From Symbiodinium kawagutii (Eukaryota > Sar > Dinophyceae > Suessiales > Symbiodiniaceae): DNA of 64,000 nucleotides. Made by a program: the position numbers and the translations under genes. This document shows positions 34,739 to 45,775 of the stretch, one piece after another (positions within the stretch are counted from its first letter, which is position 1; the number at the start of each line of letters is the position of its first letter). The notes under the pieces were generated by a model. The model had not been told where the DNA came from. It was given only the letters and a program-made list of their open reading frames with translations, and ran no database searches. The stretch is from assembly GCA_009767595.1 (NCBI GenBank), contig VSDK01017373.1, forward strand, positions 352,324-416,323. Direction: 5' to 3'.

Positions 34739-34765
34739 ATTTATATATATATATATATATATATA
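34739..34765. repeat. (TA)n microsatellite
   Basis: Alternating TA next to a family 1 half copy. Confidence 0.85.
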
Positions 34766-34769
34766 GAGG

Positions 34770-34812
34770 ATGATGACTAGAGGTACCCCTATTTTCAGCA
34801 AGCACCAAAATC
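34770..34812. repeat. foldback family 1, right half
   Basis: gaggtacccctattttcagc with the preceding ggatgatgac typical of the family; joined to a TA microsatellite on the left. Confidence 0.45.
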
Positions 34813-35371
34813 ATGAGCCGCCCTAAGGCCATCGGTTATCAAGCGGTTTTATTATCAAACGCACGTAAACGTACCTGTGCAAACCACGGCCGTTAATAAT
34901 CATCAAACATCGTCGCCAAATGTTACCAAACATCATTGAACATGGCCATTAACAATCAATAAGGACTCTTAACTATGATGTTTTTTATTCAGTAATTTGA
35001 AACGCTAACGAACAATAATCATTTGAGCTGTTCATTGACCATCATGAACCATAATTGACAAACAATCAACTGATCAATCAAGAGTGAATAAACCATTGGT
35101 TAACCATTAGTTCATCACTATTTGACCACTATTAACGACTAACCATCAACCATTGTATTAGTTAAATGGCTAATTATGGTTCTTCTCCCAGTAGTTGCTT
35201 GATTTTAGGGGACCAACCAAACCAAATTAACCATCATTGAATTATGACTATAATGGACGATCATTCAACCATCATTAAACCATCACTTGACCATCATAAA
35301 CCTATCAATTACAGTAACCATCATTTCACATTTCATCATGCCTAGCCCTGATTCCCAAAGATTGACTCCCA

Positions 35372-35482
35372 GTGCTTGCTTGATGAGCCACCCGCAACCC
35401 ACGGAGCGTGGCCCCCACCTCCTATGGACAGGGTGGCCATGGACCAAGCCTGGCAGTGAAGGTCGAAGATCGTCTGGATAGG
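35372..35482 (-). CDS. candidate exon, possible helical repeat
   Basis: A GC-rich island. One minus frame after the acceptor CCTATCCAG|ACG reads IFDLHCQAWSMATLSIGGGG; the AWSMATL resembles AWALAVW and AWSLTKI of the islands at 25.4 and 22.1 kb. Another minus frame is also open, so the translation is tentative. A foldback repeat ends about 20-30 bp upstream of the acceptor. Confidence 0.28.
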
Positions 35483-35499
35483 TTTTTTCTAGGGGTCAT

Positions 35500-35614
35500 C
35501 TGGTAGTTTCTCAAGCCATGTTGGACCCTCAAAATGGTTGGTTTATTAATATATATAAGCGGAGTATTTAGGATGATGACTAAGGGTACCCCATGTGACT
35601 AGAGAAACACCCAG
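35500..35614. repeat. foldback family 1 (full copy)
   Basis: Arms tggtagtttctcaagccatg and catgtgactagagaaacacc. Ends next to the candidate exon at 35372-35482. Confidence 0.65.
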
Positions 35615-35727
35615 ATGGTATGAATGTCATATGACTAACAATCATAGGGGATATATACAAACTATATGGCGAGCTGGGCGTCAAGGCTGTAATCAACCAA
35701 TAATGGCAAATAATAACCAACAATATC

Positions 35728-35830
35728 TGGTTGGTGGTTAGACCACCCCTATGAAAAATATGCTTGTCAACCAACCAATTGTTAATGATTACTATGGAAA
35801 ATAACAAATGTGGATCAAACCACCAACCAA
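35728..35830. repeat. foldback repeat family 2
   Basis: Arms ctggttggtggttagacc and ggatcaaaccaccaaccaa; followed by a TA microsatellite. Confidence 0.72.
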
Positions 35831-35850
35831 ATATATATATATATATATAT
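35831..35850. repeat. (TA)n microsatellite
   Basis: Short alternating TA directly after a family 2 element. Confidence 0.85.
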
Positions 35851-36084
35851 TAAAAATGTGTATACATATTTGGTATCTATGATGTACATATACAATAAAG
35901 TGCATATATGTGTGTAAACGTTTTGATTTCACACAGGTACTACATGTATGTAAATATATGAACACACAGGTACATGTGTCTGTAAACATTTGGATCACAT
36001 GTACAGTTCTATATAGAAGTTGTTTTACTACTATTGTTGGTGTTTTAAATATCTAACTATAGAAAATCCCATCTATATACGTGG

Positions 36085-36200
36085 TGGCTTTTAGATCCCT
36101 TGCTAAAAGTGTAACTTTTAGTGACAAAAAAATGTAAACCCATCATATCCCAAAAAGCCGAACAAAAGCTAAGGTAGTAGCTGGAGTCCACCCAGCTAGG
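36085..36200. repeat. dispersed repeat family 5
   Basis: tttagatcccttgctaaaag, then aacttttagtgacaaaaaaa, then catcatatcccaaaaagccg. Confidence 0.6.
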
Positions 36201-36349
36201 GTAAACTACTAGTTACAGGGTCTCATAACCCAATAACCCAACTTCTAGCTGCTATACAGGCTTATCACCTATTACTAACCATTACTAACCATTGTTAACC
36301 ATATAAAAACCCGTGCTTTCGCTGAGGTCGTAGCGATTTCATCCACCCA

Positions 36350-36660
36350 GTATATACATGGCTGTGGGTCAAAACCCTTAGTCCCCCTGGATCCCCTATA
36401 ATTAACCATTGTTTCCCTTTAGTTTGTTGGTTATTAACCAACATGAAATTGGTTGGTTAAGTGCTTGACCCAACTCGCCACATGTGTAGCTGGTATATCC
36501 CCATACTATTGTTGGTTATTCTCCCTCTATTATTAACCATTAACCAGCTATAATCATATACTAATCCCAGCTCGCCACATGTATAGCTGGTATATCCCCT
36601 ACTATTGTTGCAAATTATCCTTATTATCCCCTATTATTAACCATTAACCAGCTAGGCCTC
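36350..36660. repeat. family 3 repeat, tandem copies
   Basis: Two to three units with cagctcgccacatgtatagc and ggtatatcccctactattg; includes the ggctgtgggtcaaaaccctt opening. Confidence 0.7.
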
Positions 36661-36689
36661 ACCAGCTCGTTGTTGGTTGGTTAACAATG

Positions 36690-36792
36690 GTGCGCTCAGA
36701 TTGATCGCCCGTTAAGTTCGGCCGCGAGACCACATGGCACAACTGACCTGAGTGGAACGAGTTGTGTTTGACGCTGCAGCAGCGGACCGGGG
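36690..36792 (-). CDS. coding-like GC-rich island
   Basis: The minus strand is open with LGDFPTPVRCCSVKHNSFHS followed by a donor-like TCAG|GTCAGT. Short, unrecognised, and surrounded by palindromic repeats. Confidence 0.22.
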
Positions 36793-37649
36793 TGGGAAAA
36801 TCGCCGAGTAAAGTGGCTAGAAACTGGCTAAAAAAGGTTGGAAAAATCGAGAATCACTTGATTAGTAAGGTATGGTAAGGTTAGTAATTCAAAGTAGTCT
36901 TAAGGTTTGTGATTGAGTGATGATTGCGGAATTGAGAAATCATGAATTGTCACTCACTATCTATCAATCAATTATCACACACCATTGATCAAGCATCAAT
37001 ATAGCATGAATCAACCATCAATTGACTGCTATCAATGGATATAAACAATTCCATTTATAATTATCAATCAACCATTTGACAACCATGAATCAGCCATGAC
37101 TTATGAGCATCAACCATTCTATAACGAGTCAGTTGCGAACCAGACTGTCCGGAAACTGTGAAGGTACAAGCAGAAATGTTTGTCCAAACAAACCATAAGA
37201 GAGCACTCCTGAAAATTGGGAGATAGTGACCAACAATAGTTAGAATACCATGGTTAATATGAGTAAAGGATTTGACACAAAGCCGCCAAGAAACACCTGT
37301 CATCGTCTGAAATTTACCATTATCTAACGATTTACCAGCCATGATTACATGCTTTTCACCATTAATCAACAACTACTAACATTTAATTAAACATTATCCA
37401 CAATCATTGAACCCAAAACCCATCCAAATCGTAAACCACTATACTAACTATCAAGTACGATTCAATCATGAATCAACTCCATTGATCATACCAGCTTATA
37501 ATTACTTATAATCAACCATCATGAATTAACCATCATTCACCAGCAAAATTCACCATCTTCAACCATCATAAATCATCATTTTCACCAGCCAAATTCACCA
37601 TCAAAGCCTCCTTAACCATCACTAACCACCATCAAACCCAGCTACTTCA

Positions 37650-37797
37650 CCAGCGAACCCGGCCCCCAGGCCGTCACGTCCGTCACGTCCCATGTTGCCT
37701 GTGCCACCCCACGCGGGCTCCAGGAGGTCGAGCAGGGCAAAGCCATGCGCAAGAGACATACGAAACGACCGTCGCGGCCTCGGAGGAGAGGCCTCCA
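37650..37797 (-). CDS. coding-like GC-rich island
   Basis: All three minus-strand frames are largely open. The most protein-like reads RSFRMSLAHGFALLDLLEPA. Splice ends are unclear and the family unrecognised. Confidence 0.22.
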
Positions 37798-38334
37798 GGT
37801 GTTTCTCACTGGGATTATTGATGATTAATGGTTGTTTATTTACAGTGGCTTAATAATGATGATTAATGGTTAGTAATCTATAGTGGATTAATCCTCATTT
37901 ACAGTGGCTTCATAATAATGATTAATGGTTAATAGTGGCTAATGATAATGATTTATCTTGGCTAGCAATGTTGGATAAATGATAATAATTAATTCATCCT
38001 TTTAAGAATCTAATAATCCGGGGTTAAGTAGGGTTAACAACCGGGTTATAACCCAACCAACCATTAATGGTTGATATCCTGAGATGGTATATCTCTGTTT
38101 AACATGGTTTAACATTAACGGTTTATGGTTATTATCACGGTTATCATCCTTCTTTTGCCACTATAAACCCAATAAACCTACGGAAGAAACTCTTGATCCG
38201 TGGTTGACATTAATGGTTACTATCCTGAGCTAATGGTTAATATATCCATCTTGTTCATGGTTAATATACCCTGAGTTAATATATCCCAACCATCAATGTA
38301 TATCTGCGGTTAACATTAATGGTTCGTATAGCAT

Positions 38335-38432
38335 CCAATGTCCCACGCAAGCGCCGCATCCCTTGGGGTCCAACTCACCGAATTCGCGTTCCTCTTGCGG
38401 CAAAGCTGAGCCACCTGACGGCGACGTTTGAG
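38335..38432 (-). CDS. coding-like GC-rich island with donor GTGAGT
   Basis: A minus-strand island with AG acceptors (GCCGTCAG|GTGGC) and a good donor AATTCG|GTGAGT. Frames read NVAVRWLSFAARGTRIR or PQEEREFGELDPKGCGACVG. The frame cannot be chosen from sequence alone. Confidence 0.25.
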
Positions 38433-39820
38433 GTGAATGGCCTGAATGGTGATGGATGATGGTTCATGATAGTGCTTAATTAAATAGATTTGAATAGTGG
38501 GTAAATGGTAGGTTCATGGTGGGTAAATGGTACGTTCATGGTAAATGGTAGGTTAATCATGGTTCATGATGGTTGATGATAGGTTAATAATGGGTAGGTT
38601 AGTTAATGATGGTGCACTGGTTCATAATGGTCAATGCAAGTGGCGAATGACTTTCAATACTAGTGGTTAATGATAGTTTCTTTTGGTCGATGCTTGATCA
38701 TGGCTGATGATCTTTGATGATCGTCGAGCATTATTGCTGCTGATCGGTGATGGTGAGTAGCAGCTAGGGGTAAAAGCAAAAGCTTGATGACCAATCATAT
38801 ACGATAAGGTCTTACATTGGTGTTAAACAGCTAAACCACGATTTCAAAGATCATATGAACCTCTCATTCTGGGGCACGGCAGTTTGATTTTGAATCTTTG
38901 CGTTTGTCATTTAGGTAGATGCCACATATGGGACACCACCATCCATATAGACTGACCTACACGTTGACCATACACGTTGACCATATACTATGATTGTTTT
39001 CATGATTTTGAAGATAATATGTCTCTTAAAATGCTCGGACTCTCAAATGCTTTCACTTCTCATTAGGATAGCTACCAGTTATGGTCAATCTATGAACTCA
39101 AGAATATCAACCAACTTATTAACATAAGATTTGTCCGATACTGGATAGATATAACCAAGGACAATGTGCATATAAAACCAAATTATGACTACGGGGGTCC
39201 ACCTTCAGTGGATTTGAGACGCCCGGACAGAAAACTGCGACAATCCCACGAGCCCTGTTGCAAACCTCCAAACATGTTCACATCAACAGCATTATGCTCC
39301 AGAATCATACAGTAATGAAATGAAATATTCTACCACTCTTCGAATATCTTGAAACAAAATAGTTGAACAAAGTGATCAAACATATTGCAAACCCATATGT
39401 GAATCAATAATAATCACGTTTCGTCAGACTGCTTTTTATTGTGCTTCCGAGGAAGGAAGCAAATTACAATATAAGCTTTGTAAATCATTTGGCGACACAA
39501 GGACTACATCACAATGTTGTCACTTGTATCCCTATTGTTGGATGGTTGTGAAATGTGCAAGTAAAATACTTGACCATATGCATGACCGTTCTTAAGCCTG
39601 ACCGATTTGCATTGAGGATTCATCACCAGCTACTTGATCATACCTAATCATCAATACACCACCAATTAAATCATTCTTAATCCCGACACAAAACATGAAC
39701 AAATCAGCAAATTCACCATGTTACACCATGCCTCATCCTTATTTACATTCTTAAGCATTAATTCTCAAGAATTGAACCATTCTTCGGAGCCAGTCATTCA
39801 CAAGCCGTGGGCAAGTTCAC

Positions 39821-39882
39821 CACGTCGTCGCGTCGAGCTTAGCCTTGTGAATGGCTGTGGCACAGGTGTTGGCATCGAACTC
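39821..39882 (-). CDS. candidate 62-bp internal exon
   Basis: Bounded by a textbook acceptor (TTCTGCCTCCAG|GAG) and a donor (GACGTG|GTGAAC). It reads EFDANTCATAIHKAKLDATT, which resembles a helical (PPR- or OPR-like) repeat piece. Very short, but both splice sites and the frame agree. Confidence 0.42.
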
Positions 39883-40247
39883 CTGGAGGCAGAAAAAGTA
39901 GCGGGGCTATGTTCAAAAACCCAGGGGAAAAACGTGTTCTTTTAGGTGATATATAACCCAATAGGTGGTTTTATACCAACAAAACCAATAGGGATGTATA
40001 ACTATTGGGTTCACTTTAAACCAATAGGGATATATAAGTATCAACAAAACCCAAGAGGTGGTTTTTAAAGTTGTGTTGGATTGTTTTAGCTGTTTTTAGG
40101 TGATGAACTTGTGGTTAGTAACAGGGGATAGTAACCAGCAAACAACAAAGTCATAGGGGACATGCCAAGCATATGTAGTTAATGCATGTCTAACAGGTTA
40201 ATAATATGAAAAATGACTATATAACAAGAATGGCTAAACAACTCCTA

Positions 40248-40300
40248 TGTGGTGGTTTCTCAAGTCATAAGGGGCCCAAAAACGATTCTCGTTGGAAGGG
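40248..40300. repeat. foldback family 1, left half
   Basis: tggtggtttctcaagtcata, then aggggcccaaaaacg; right arm not found. Confidence 0.45.
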
Positions 40301-40859
40301 GTTGTTAATAATATTGGTTATTACTGAACGATGAATCACTGATGATGCTCAGTAATTGTTTGCAATTGGGATGGTTAATGAACATATGCTGATCATATAC
40401 TGGTGAATTGTTGATCACTAATGATGGTTCCGAATGGTTAATGATGCTTTATCATGTTTTGCAACTCTGCTGGTTAATGAACATATGACATATGCTTAAT
40501 AGGGTATGTAATGATAAATCCGTACTTGTGAATGGTAACCGCGAGAGGAGAAATGATTGGGAAATTGCAACAATCAAATCTGATGCCAGGAGGAGATTGC
40601 TGGTTCTACTCGCATGATGCACCATGGTGGGAAGAAGGTCTGAAACAGTTTCAATTGGATGGATACCACTACCATTAGCCAACATTCTTAATGATGACGG
40701 TACCCATTAATTCCTGTACACCATGGTACAAATCCAGGTGGTTTCCTGCTCTCCTTCCAACTGTCTAGTCTGCAGCCATGATAAACAACATCATGGTAAG
40801 GTCCACAGATCTGCCCACCGCGTCCAATTTGCTGGTTGGTCAACTCTGGTCGCAAGAAA

Positions 40860-40990
40860 CCATCACCCATGACTCACCAGGCTTTCAGCAGCCAGGCTTT
40901 AAGGGAAGCAACCTTGGAAGCAACCAGGATTGCCCATGAACCCCAGCCGTGTACTCAATTATCTGGCGCATCCCCCTCGGTGGCCGACGG
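40860..40990 (-). CDS. coding-like island, unknown
   Basis: The minus frame reads DFRRPPRGMRQIIEYTAGVH and then GQSWLLPRLL before a stop. A plus frame is open as well. No convincing splice pair was found. Confidence 0.2.
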
Positions 40991-41309
40991 AAATCATTGT
41001 CAACCCATGATGAACCATCGTGAAGCACTCATGAAACTGTCCCTTCAAACCCGAAGGGCAAGTTTAACCTGTCCGCATTGATTAAGAGCAAGTTTAACTT
41101 GATCGTTTGAAAACATTCTATCCGATCACTTGTCTAACCACTTTCTGTGGACACTTCAGCATCACCACTGTTTTGAAGTTGCCATGAGAGAAACTTCGCT
41201 CATGCAGACTTGTCTTCTTAAAATAAAATGTGCTATGCAACAGAAATTTGATGCAAGCAGTTTATCAGTTCACAGCATGTTCACACAGCATACATGGATC
41301 ATGCCTGGC

Positions 41310-41470
41310 TGTTTCAGGGGTGTTTCACGGGTCGTTCACGGGTCATTCACGGTACAAACCCAGTTTTTAAGGTCTCTAACCCAGTTTTTCATGTCTCTAA
41401 CCAAGTTTTTTGTGTCTCTATCACGGGTGAATCACGGGTGAATCACGGGTGATTCACGGGTGGTTCACAG
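41310..41470. repeat. 11-bp and ~21-bp tandem repeats
   Basis: Units tcacgggtgaa (41421-41467, with earlier ttcacgggtc variants) and tctctaacccagtttttca repeated side by side. Confidence 0.85.
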
Positions 41471-41927
41471 GCTGTTTGCAATTTGTTTCTGGATGGTTCA
41501 CGCACTTTTCACAGGCTGTCAGCAGTTGTATGTGGAGGATGCCAAAACGATAAGCTTTAGACCAAGAGCTCTAGGACTCAACCAGTCTTGGAGAATGAAT
41601 GGCAGTGAAATGTCAATAAATCGCATTTGTCCCCTACATTGCCGGACATGTGCCAAAACTAACTCAAGTAAAGTACGTTCTTATACCAGTAAAATGTGTT
41701 CAATGGAAAGATCAAGTTTTACGAGGTCTTTGGTTCGCAGGGTGTGTTAATGAAACATAACCGATTATTATCTGCCATTGTTGACCGTGAAAACTACCAT
41801 CATAACCGTTCAAACTCAAACATGAATTAATCATAATCAAACCAGAATTTGACCATCAAGGAACCATACTACACCATCACATAACTATGGCCAACCAGTA
41901 AACATCACCAGCCGCACTGAACCTCAC

Positions 41928-42004
41928 CATTGTAACCGGCCCACTCCTGCAGCTTCTCTTCGGCGATCCGCAGCACGTCTTCCGACGAGTTCTCCTGGCG
42001 GTCT
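41928..42004 (-). CDS. candidate 77-bp internal exon
   Basis: Acceptor CCTCCACAG|A and donor CAATG|GTGAGG flank a highly charged reading, DRQENSSEDVLRIAEEKLQE then WAGYN, typical of an amphipathic helix. GC-rich against AT-rich neighbours. The opposite strand is open but far more hydrophobic. One of the better-supported islands. Confidence 0.5.
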
Positions 42005-42594
42005 CTGTGGAGGTGTCACAGAACTTCAGCAGTTGCAAGATTCATTGGAATAACTTCAGTGGAATGGGTTCATTGATTAGCAATCCGTGGGTTAAATGAA
42101 AATCATTGGAATAGGTTCAAAGGTTAATCGTTGCTTAGAATCCATGACTGTGTCGTTGCCTGAAAGGACATGTTGAGAGACACAAAAAACATTAAAATCA
42201 GTGATGAGCAATCAGTGATGAGAATTCTACAGGTTTCAGGAGTTTTAAGATTCTAGATATACAATCTATAATTCTCTAGGTTTGCAAAAATACTGAGATC
42301 TGGAAGTATTTTTGCTCCGCAATGAACTAAGATTCATTAACTATCACTGAAAAATCATTATACATCAACCATGAACCGTTTATTGATGGCTACATCCTCT
42401 ACTTCTTGCGCAGCAATGAGTGCACGATGTAAGCAACGTTCCAGCCAAATAGACAATACTATAATTTACTGCTAGCTATATTGACTCATTCAAACCATCA
42501 GTTCCTAATTGAGCCATTGATTAAGCGTTGACTACCTTCTGGTCAAACAACATGGAAGCTCCAAATCACCGATCTTTTTATAGGCATGTGCAGT

Positions 42595-42652
42595 AAGAAA
42601 CCAACCGTTTTGGGGCTCCTCAATACTTCAAGAAACCATCATATAGTTGGTA
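42595..42652. repeat. foldback family 1, right half
   Basis: aaccgttttggggctcctca, then acttcaagaaaccatca; left arm not found. Confidence 0.45.
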
Positions 42653-42789
42653 CCTCCCTGACTTTTTGTTGGCTACTGGTTGCCATCTCCTATGACAAAC
42701 CACTTTGATTCTCTAAAAAAACATGTTCGCTGCAACCCCTAGGTTTGCCCGGGGCCGACGGGTACGCTTCCCTTCTAGGTTAATAAACC

Positions 42790-42845
42790 TGAACACTAAA
42801 CCCTAAAACCTTGAACCCTAAAACCACAAACCCCAAAGCCTGAAG
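42790..42845. repeat. degenerate telomere-like repeats
   Basis: Several ccctaaaa units in 50 bp (aaccctaaaaccttgaaccc and variants), resembling the TTTAGGG telomere type used by dinoflagellates and plants. Too short and degenerate to be a telomere end. Confidence 0.5.
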
Positions 42846-43069
42846 TGCTAAACCACAAATCACTGCGTATTGCCAGTGGTTTTGCAACTTCTCTAAGCCA
42901 TTTTTGACTTTGCACAACGTCCTCGGGGGGCGTGCCAGCGGGTTGCGGGGAACATGTTGAAATGTCCTAAAACTACCATATCATATATTCATGAAATGGT
43001 TGATCTGAGGGCCCCTTGTTTGACACAGGCAAAGCATATCAAATCATTACAGTTGGTATATCCCCTACG

Positions 43070-43151
43070 TAATTAGTAAACCATTTCCCTTGTTAAACCA
43101 TTGTTAATTAGCCAACCATCTGGGGGTCACCTACTTTAAGAAACTACCATA
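43070..43151. repeat. foldback family 1, right part
   Basis: The right arm tcacctactttaagaaactac sits next to a family 3 element at 43152-43345. Confidence 0.4.
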
Positions 43152-43345
43152 TACGGCTATGTGTCAAAACCCTGTACCCCTGGTTCCCCTATCATTAATC
43201 ACTGTTTTCCCTATGAATTTGTTGGTGAACTTATCCCTCATGAAAACTGGTTGATTAATCATGGCGCGCAGCCATATAGCTGGCATATCCGCTACTATTG
43301 TTGCTTGTCATCCCCTAGTATTGATTAATTATTTATCAGCTATTC
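43152..43345. repeat. family 3 repeat
   Basis: acggctatgtgtcaaaaccc, then tggttcccctatcattaatc, then gctggcatatccgctactat. Confidence 0.7.
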
Positions 43346-43525
43346 AACCAGCCTGCCTTTTGGTTGATTCTTATTGAACTACAACCATAAATATAATGGT
43401 TCCGAAACTGCCAAAAACACAAGTCCATACCAAAACATTTTTTTGGAAACTGCCATATATCAAAACCCAAAAAACTGTTAGTAGGCATCCCATCGGGGAA
43501 GCCAGGTGCCGCTTCACCACTTCAC

Positions 43526-43561
43526 CGTTCCAACCTTGGCAATCAACGCTCGATGAAGCAG
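43526..43561 (-). CDS. possible very short exon
   Basis: Minus-strand GGCCAG|CTGCTTCAT to GGAACG|GTGAAG gives LLHRALIAKVGT. At 36 bp it could be chance; listed because both splice signals and the composition fit the neighbouring islands. Confidence 0.2.
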
Positions 43562-43674
43562 CTGGCCGGGCCTCGGGGCCGCAAATGATGGCAAATGACG
43601 GTCAATGATGGTCAAACGATGCTTAGGTGACTCGTTGGTGGTTTCAACCCCTCAAAAAATATTAGTCAACCAAC

Positions 43675-44286
43675 GCTCCGGAACCCTCCGGACGAGCGCC
43701 CGCCTTGATTTTTTCCTAGTGCCACAGCCATTCGTTGTCGTCCTCAATTTTGAGGAAACTCTTTGGGGTCGCTCCCAGAACCTGAAGAACGTCAGACCTC
43801 ATGCATGAACACCGAAGTCTGAACGTGACCATGATGCGTGACAACGAACGTCAACATGCCCCACCCAACCCCATCCCCCAGACCCTAACCCACAACGAAG
43901 CAAGATGCTGTGACGGGTGCAAGAACCTGAAGAACGTCAGACCTCATGCATGAACACCGAAGTCTGAACGTGACCATGATGCGTGACAACGAACGTCAAC
44001 ATGCCCCACCCAACCCCATCCCCCAGACCCTAACCCACAACGAAGCAAGATGCTGTGACGGGTGCAAGAACCTGAAGAACGTCAGACCTCATGCATGACA
44101 CCGAAGTCTGAACGTGACCATGATGCGCCACAACGAACGTCAACATGCCCCAACCCAAACCCATCCCCCAGACCCAAACATGCGACGTCTACGAAACCCT
44201 GCGCGCAGTGTGGTAAAATGCACATAAACGCGCTGTTACAACCAGAATTACACATGCCAAAACGCTCGTCCAGAGGGGTCCGGAGC
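43675..44286. mobile_element. 612-bp inserted element with ~24-bp inverted ends
   Basis: The left end gctccggaaccctccggacg and the reverse complement of the right end gctccggacccctctggacg agree at 22 of 24 bases over the full arm (43675-43698, 44263-44286). Flanks repeat accaac on both sides, as expected for a short target-site duplication. No transposase ORF is present, so it is non-autonomous. Most of the interior is a 145-bp tandem repeat. Confidence 0.65.
43778..44185. repeat. 145-bp tandem repeat, about 2.8 copies
   Basis: gaacctgaagaacgtcagac recurs at 43778, 43923 and 44068, a period of exactly 145 bp. Copies 1 and 2 are nearly identical; copy 3 diverges toward its end. Contains agaccctaaccc. 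Lies wholly inside the 612-bp insertion. Confidence 0.9.
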
Positions 44287-44811
44287 CACCAACCAATTGT
44301 CAATGATTACGTTTGGGAAAATTAACAAATGTTCCAAACCACCCAGGTGATGGCTCAATAATGGAAAAAAACATTCGATAAGCAAATAAGCATTAAACGG
44401 GTAAAGATTGGTGGTTCATTGTCACAAAAAATGGAGAACTAATCATCATTTTTCATGGTTCATGATGGCTCGCAATGGTTAATGGTTAAGCAAGCATGGA
44501 TGGTCAATGCTTAATTTTTGTTCATCAATTGTGGTTTGTGGCGAGTTGGTTGTTGGCAAATGGTTGGCAGGGGCTGTTGCTGTTCAAGGGCTATTCGCGG
44601 TTAACTATTATAATCTGATGGTTAAATTGTAGCTGATTGATGGAAACTAAATTGGTAAGGGGGTCATCGGTGGACACGAGAAAGGGTCATCTGCGCACAC
44701 AGGAAGGTAGCGTTCGAAAAAACGAGCACACGTCCTACAAGCACACACTCATGTGGGGTGGGAGTGGCGACATGCAACCATGGCGGACGCAAGAATGGGT
44801 TTGAAACAAAC

Positions 44812-44998
44812 CTGCTTCATTCAACAGAGCGATGTCGGACAGGTCTGGCTTCTGAGAAATATCTCTGTGAGTCAACTGGCCAAGCTTTCTTTTCACCTCT
44901 CCATCTCCGTCACTTGTCTCGACCTCCGCGACGCAGAGCTGCCTGAGTTTCCCGGATCTATTGGCAGTCAACCGCTTCAGCCATTGCTGGTCCACCAC
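44812..44998 (-). CDS. candidate exon downstream of the KKPAA first exon
   Basis: A GC-rich minus-strand block reading VVDQQWLKRLTANRSGKLRQ and then LCVAEVETSDGDGEVKRKLG, ending at a donor GAAGCAG|GTTTGT. Charged and non-repetitive, so likely real coding. It lies directly downstream (minus sense) of a possible first exon at 45.1 kb. Family unknown. Confidence 0.42.
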
Positions 44999-45086
44999 TT
45001 CGGCTATTGCTAGTCCAGCCCAGAACTAGTCCACCCGCCCACTGGCGAACATGTTCCTTCACCTCATCGACCGTCCAGTGCTTATT

Positions 45087-45194
45087 CTAATGGCGCGTTT
45101 CCGTGCAGGTGATCCACGCTACATCTTGCCCATCTTGCGCCCCGAGACTTGCTGCTGGTTTTTTCAAAGCAGCTGGCCTCTTCCTTGGAGCCAT
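45087..45194 (-). CDS. possible first exon, KKPAA-type basic N-terminus
   Basis: An ATG at 45194 starts MAPRKRPAALKKPAASLGAQ. Lys/Pro/Ala tracts of the KKPAA kind are common at the basic N-termini of dinoflagellate proteins. The frame stays open to a TAG near 45087 with possible GT donors before it. Together with the block at 44.8-45.0 kb this could be the 5' end of a minus-strand gene that continues toward lower coordinates. Confidence 0.35.
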   Translation of the reverse strand: MAPRKRPAALKKPAASLGAQDGQDVAWITCTETRH

Positions 45195-45775
45195 GCTGTG
45201 CGGAAATCGCAAACCCCCCACGGAACTCCGCTGACAGCTGACAGTTGCTAGGATTACACAAACGTCATTGTATGGCATTGGAATTCCAATGCCTCGAATG
45301 TGGCTTCTTCTTCGTGAATTACCAAGAAATTCCGAAATACAGAACTAGTTCTGCCATAAGAAAACTAGGTTCAGATTTTGTTGGTCTATCGCAAATTGCC
45401 ATGGTACTTGGCTGACAGCACACATCTGCAAAAAGTACGCAGGCATGATTTTATTGCACTGGAATGTGGAGTCTTCTTGTTGAGTCACGATGGAACTCCG
45501 ACATCCAAGACTATTGACTATTGTTGCCATAAGAAAAACGTCGCTTCACGTTTCTGTCTGGTTTATGGAAAAATGCCACTGGAACTCAGCTGATAGCACA
45601 CATCTGCAAAAGGCAGGAAATTATGGCTTTGCAATGTGAATTCTTCTTGCCGAATCAAAATGGTACTCTGATTTTCAAGACTAGTGTTGCCATAAGAACC
45701 TGGCTTCAGTTTCTGTGTGGTTGATCGCAAATCCCAATGGAGTTCGGCTGACAGTACACATCATTGAACTCAGTT
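45180..45775. repeat. diverged ~160-180-bp tandem repeat, about 3.5 copies
   Basis: gctgacagcacacatctgca-like anchors occur at about 45233, 45413, 45592 and 45749. gttgccataagaa, cttcttgt/cgaatc and gatcgcaaatcccaatgg recur in order between them. The first copy overlaps the putative KKPAA first exon. Confidence 0.65.

Larger units (their letters stand above)
43632..44343. repeat. foldback family 2 copy split by an insertion
   Basis: The left half (ttggtggtttcaacccctca, then attagtcaacc) is at 43635-43674. The right half (accaattgtcaatgattac, then aaatgttccaaaccaccc) is at 44287-44343. Joined, they rebuild a normal family 2 element, so 43675-44286 is an insertion. Confidence 0.7.

Noticed and set aside
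42790-42845. Chromosome end
   Set aside because: The telomere-like units are few and degenerate, and coding-like and repeat DNA continues on both sides.
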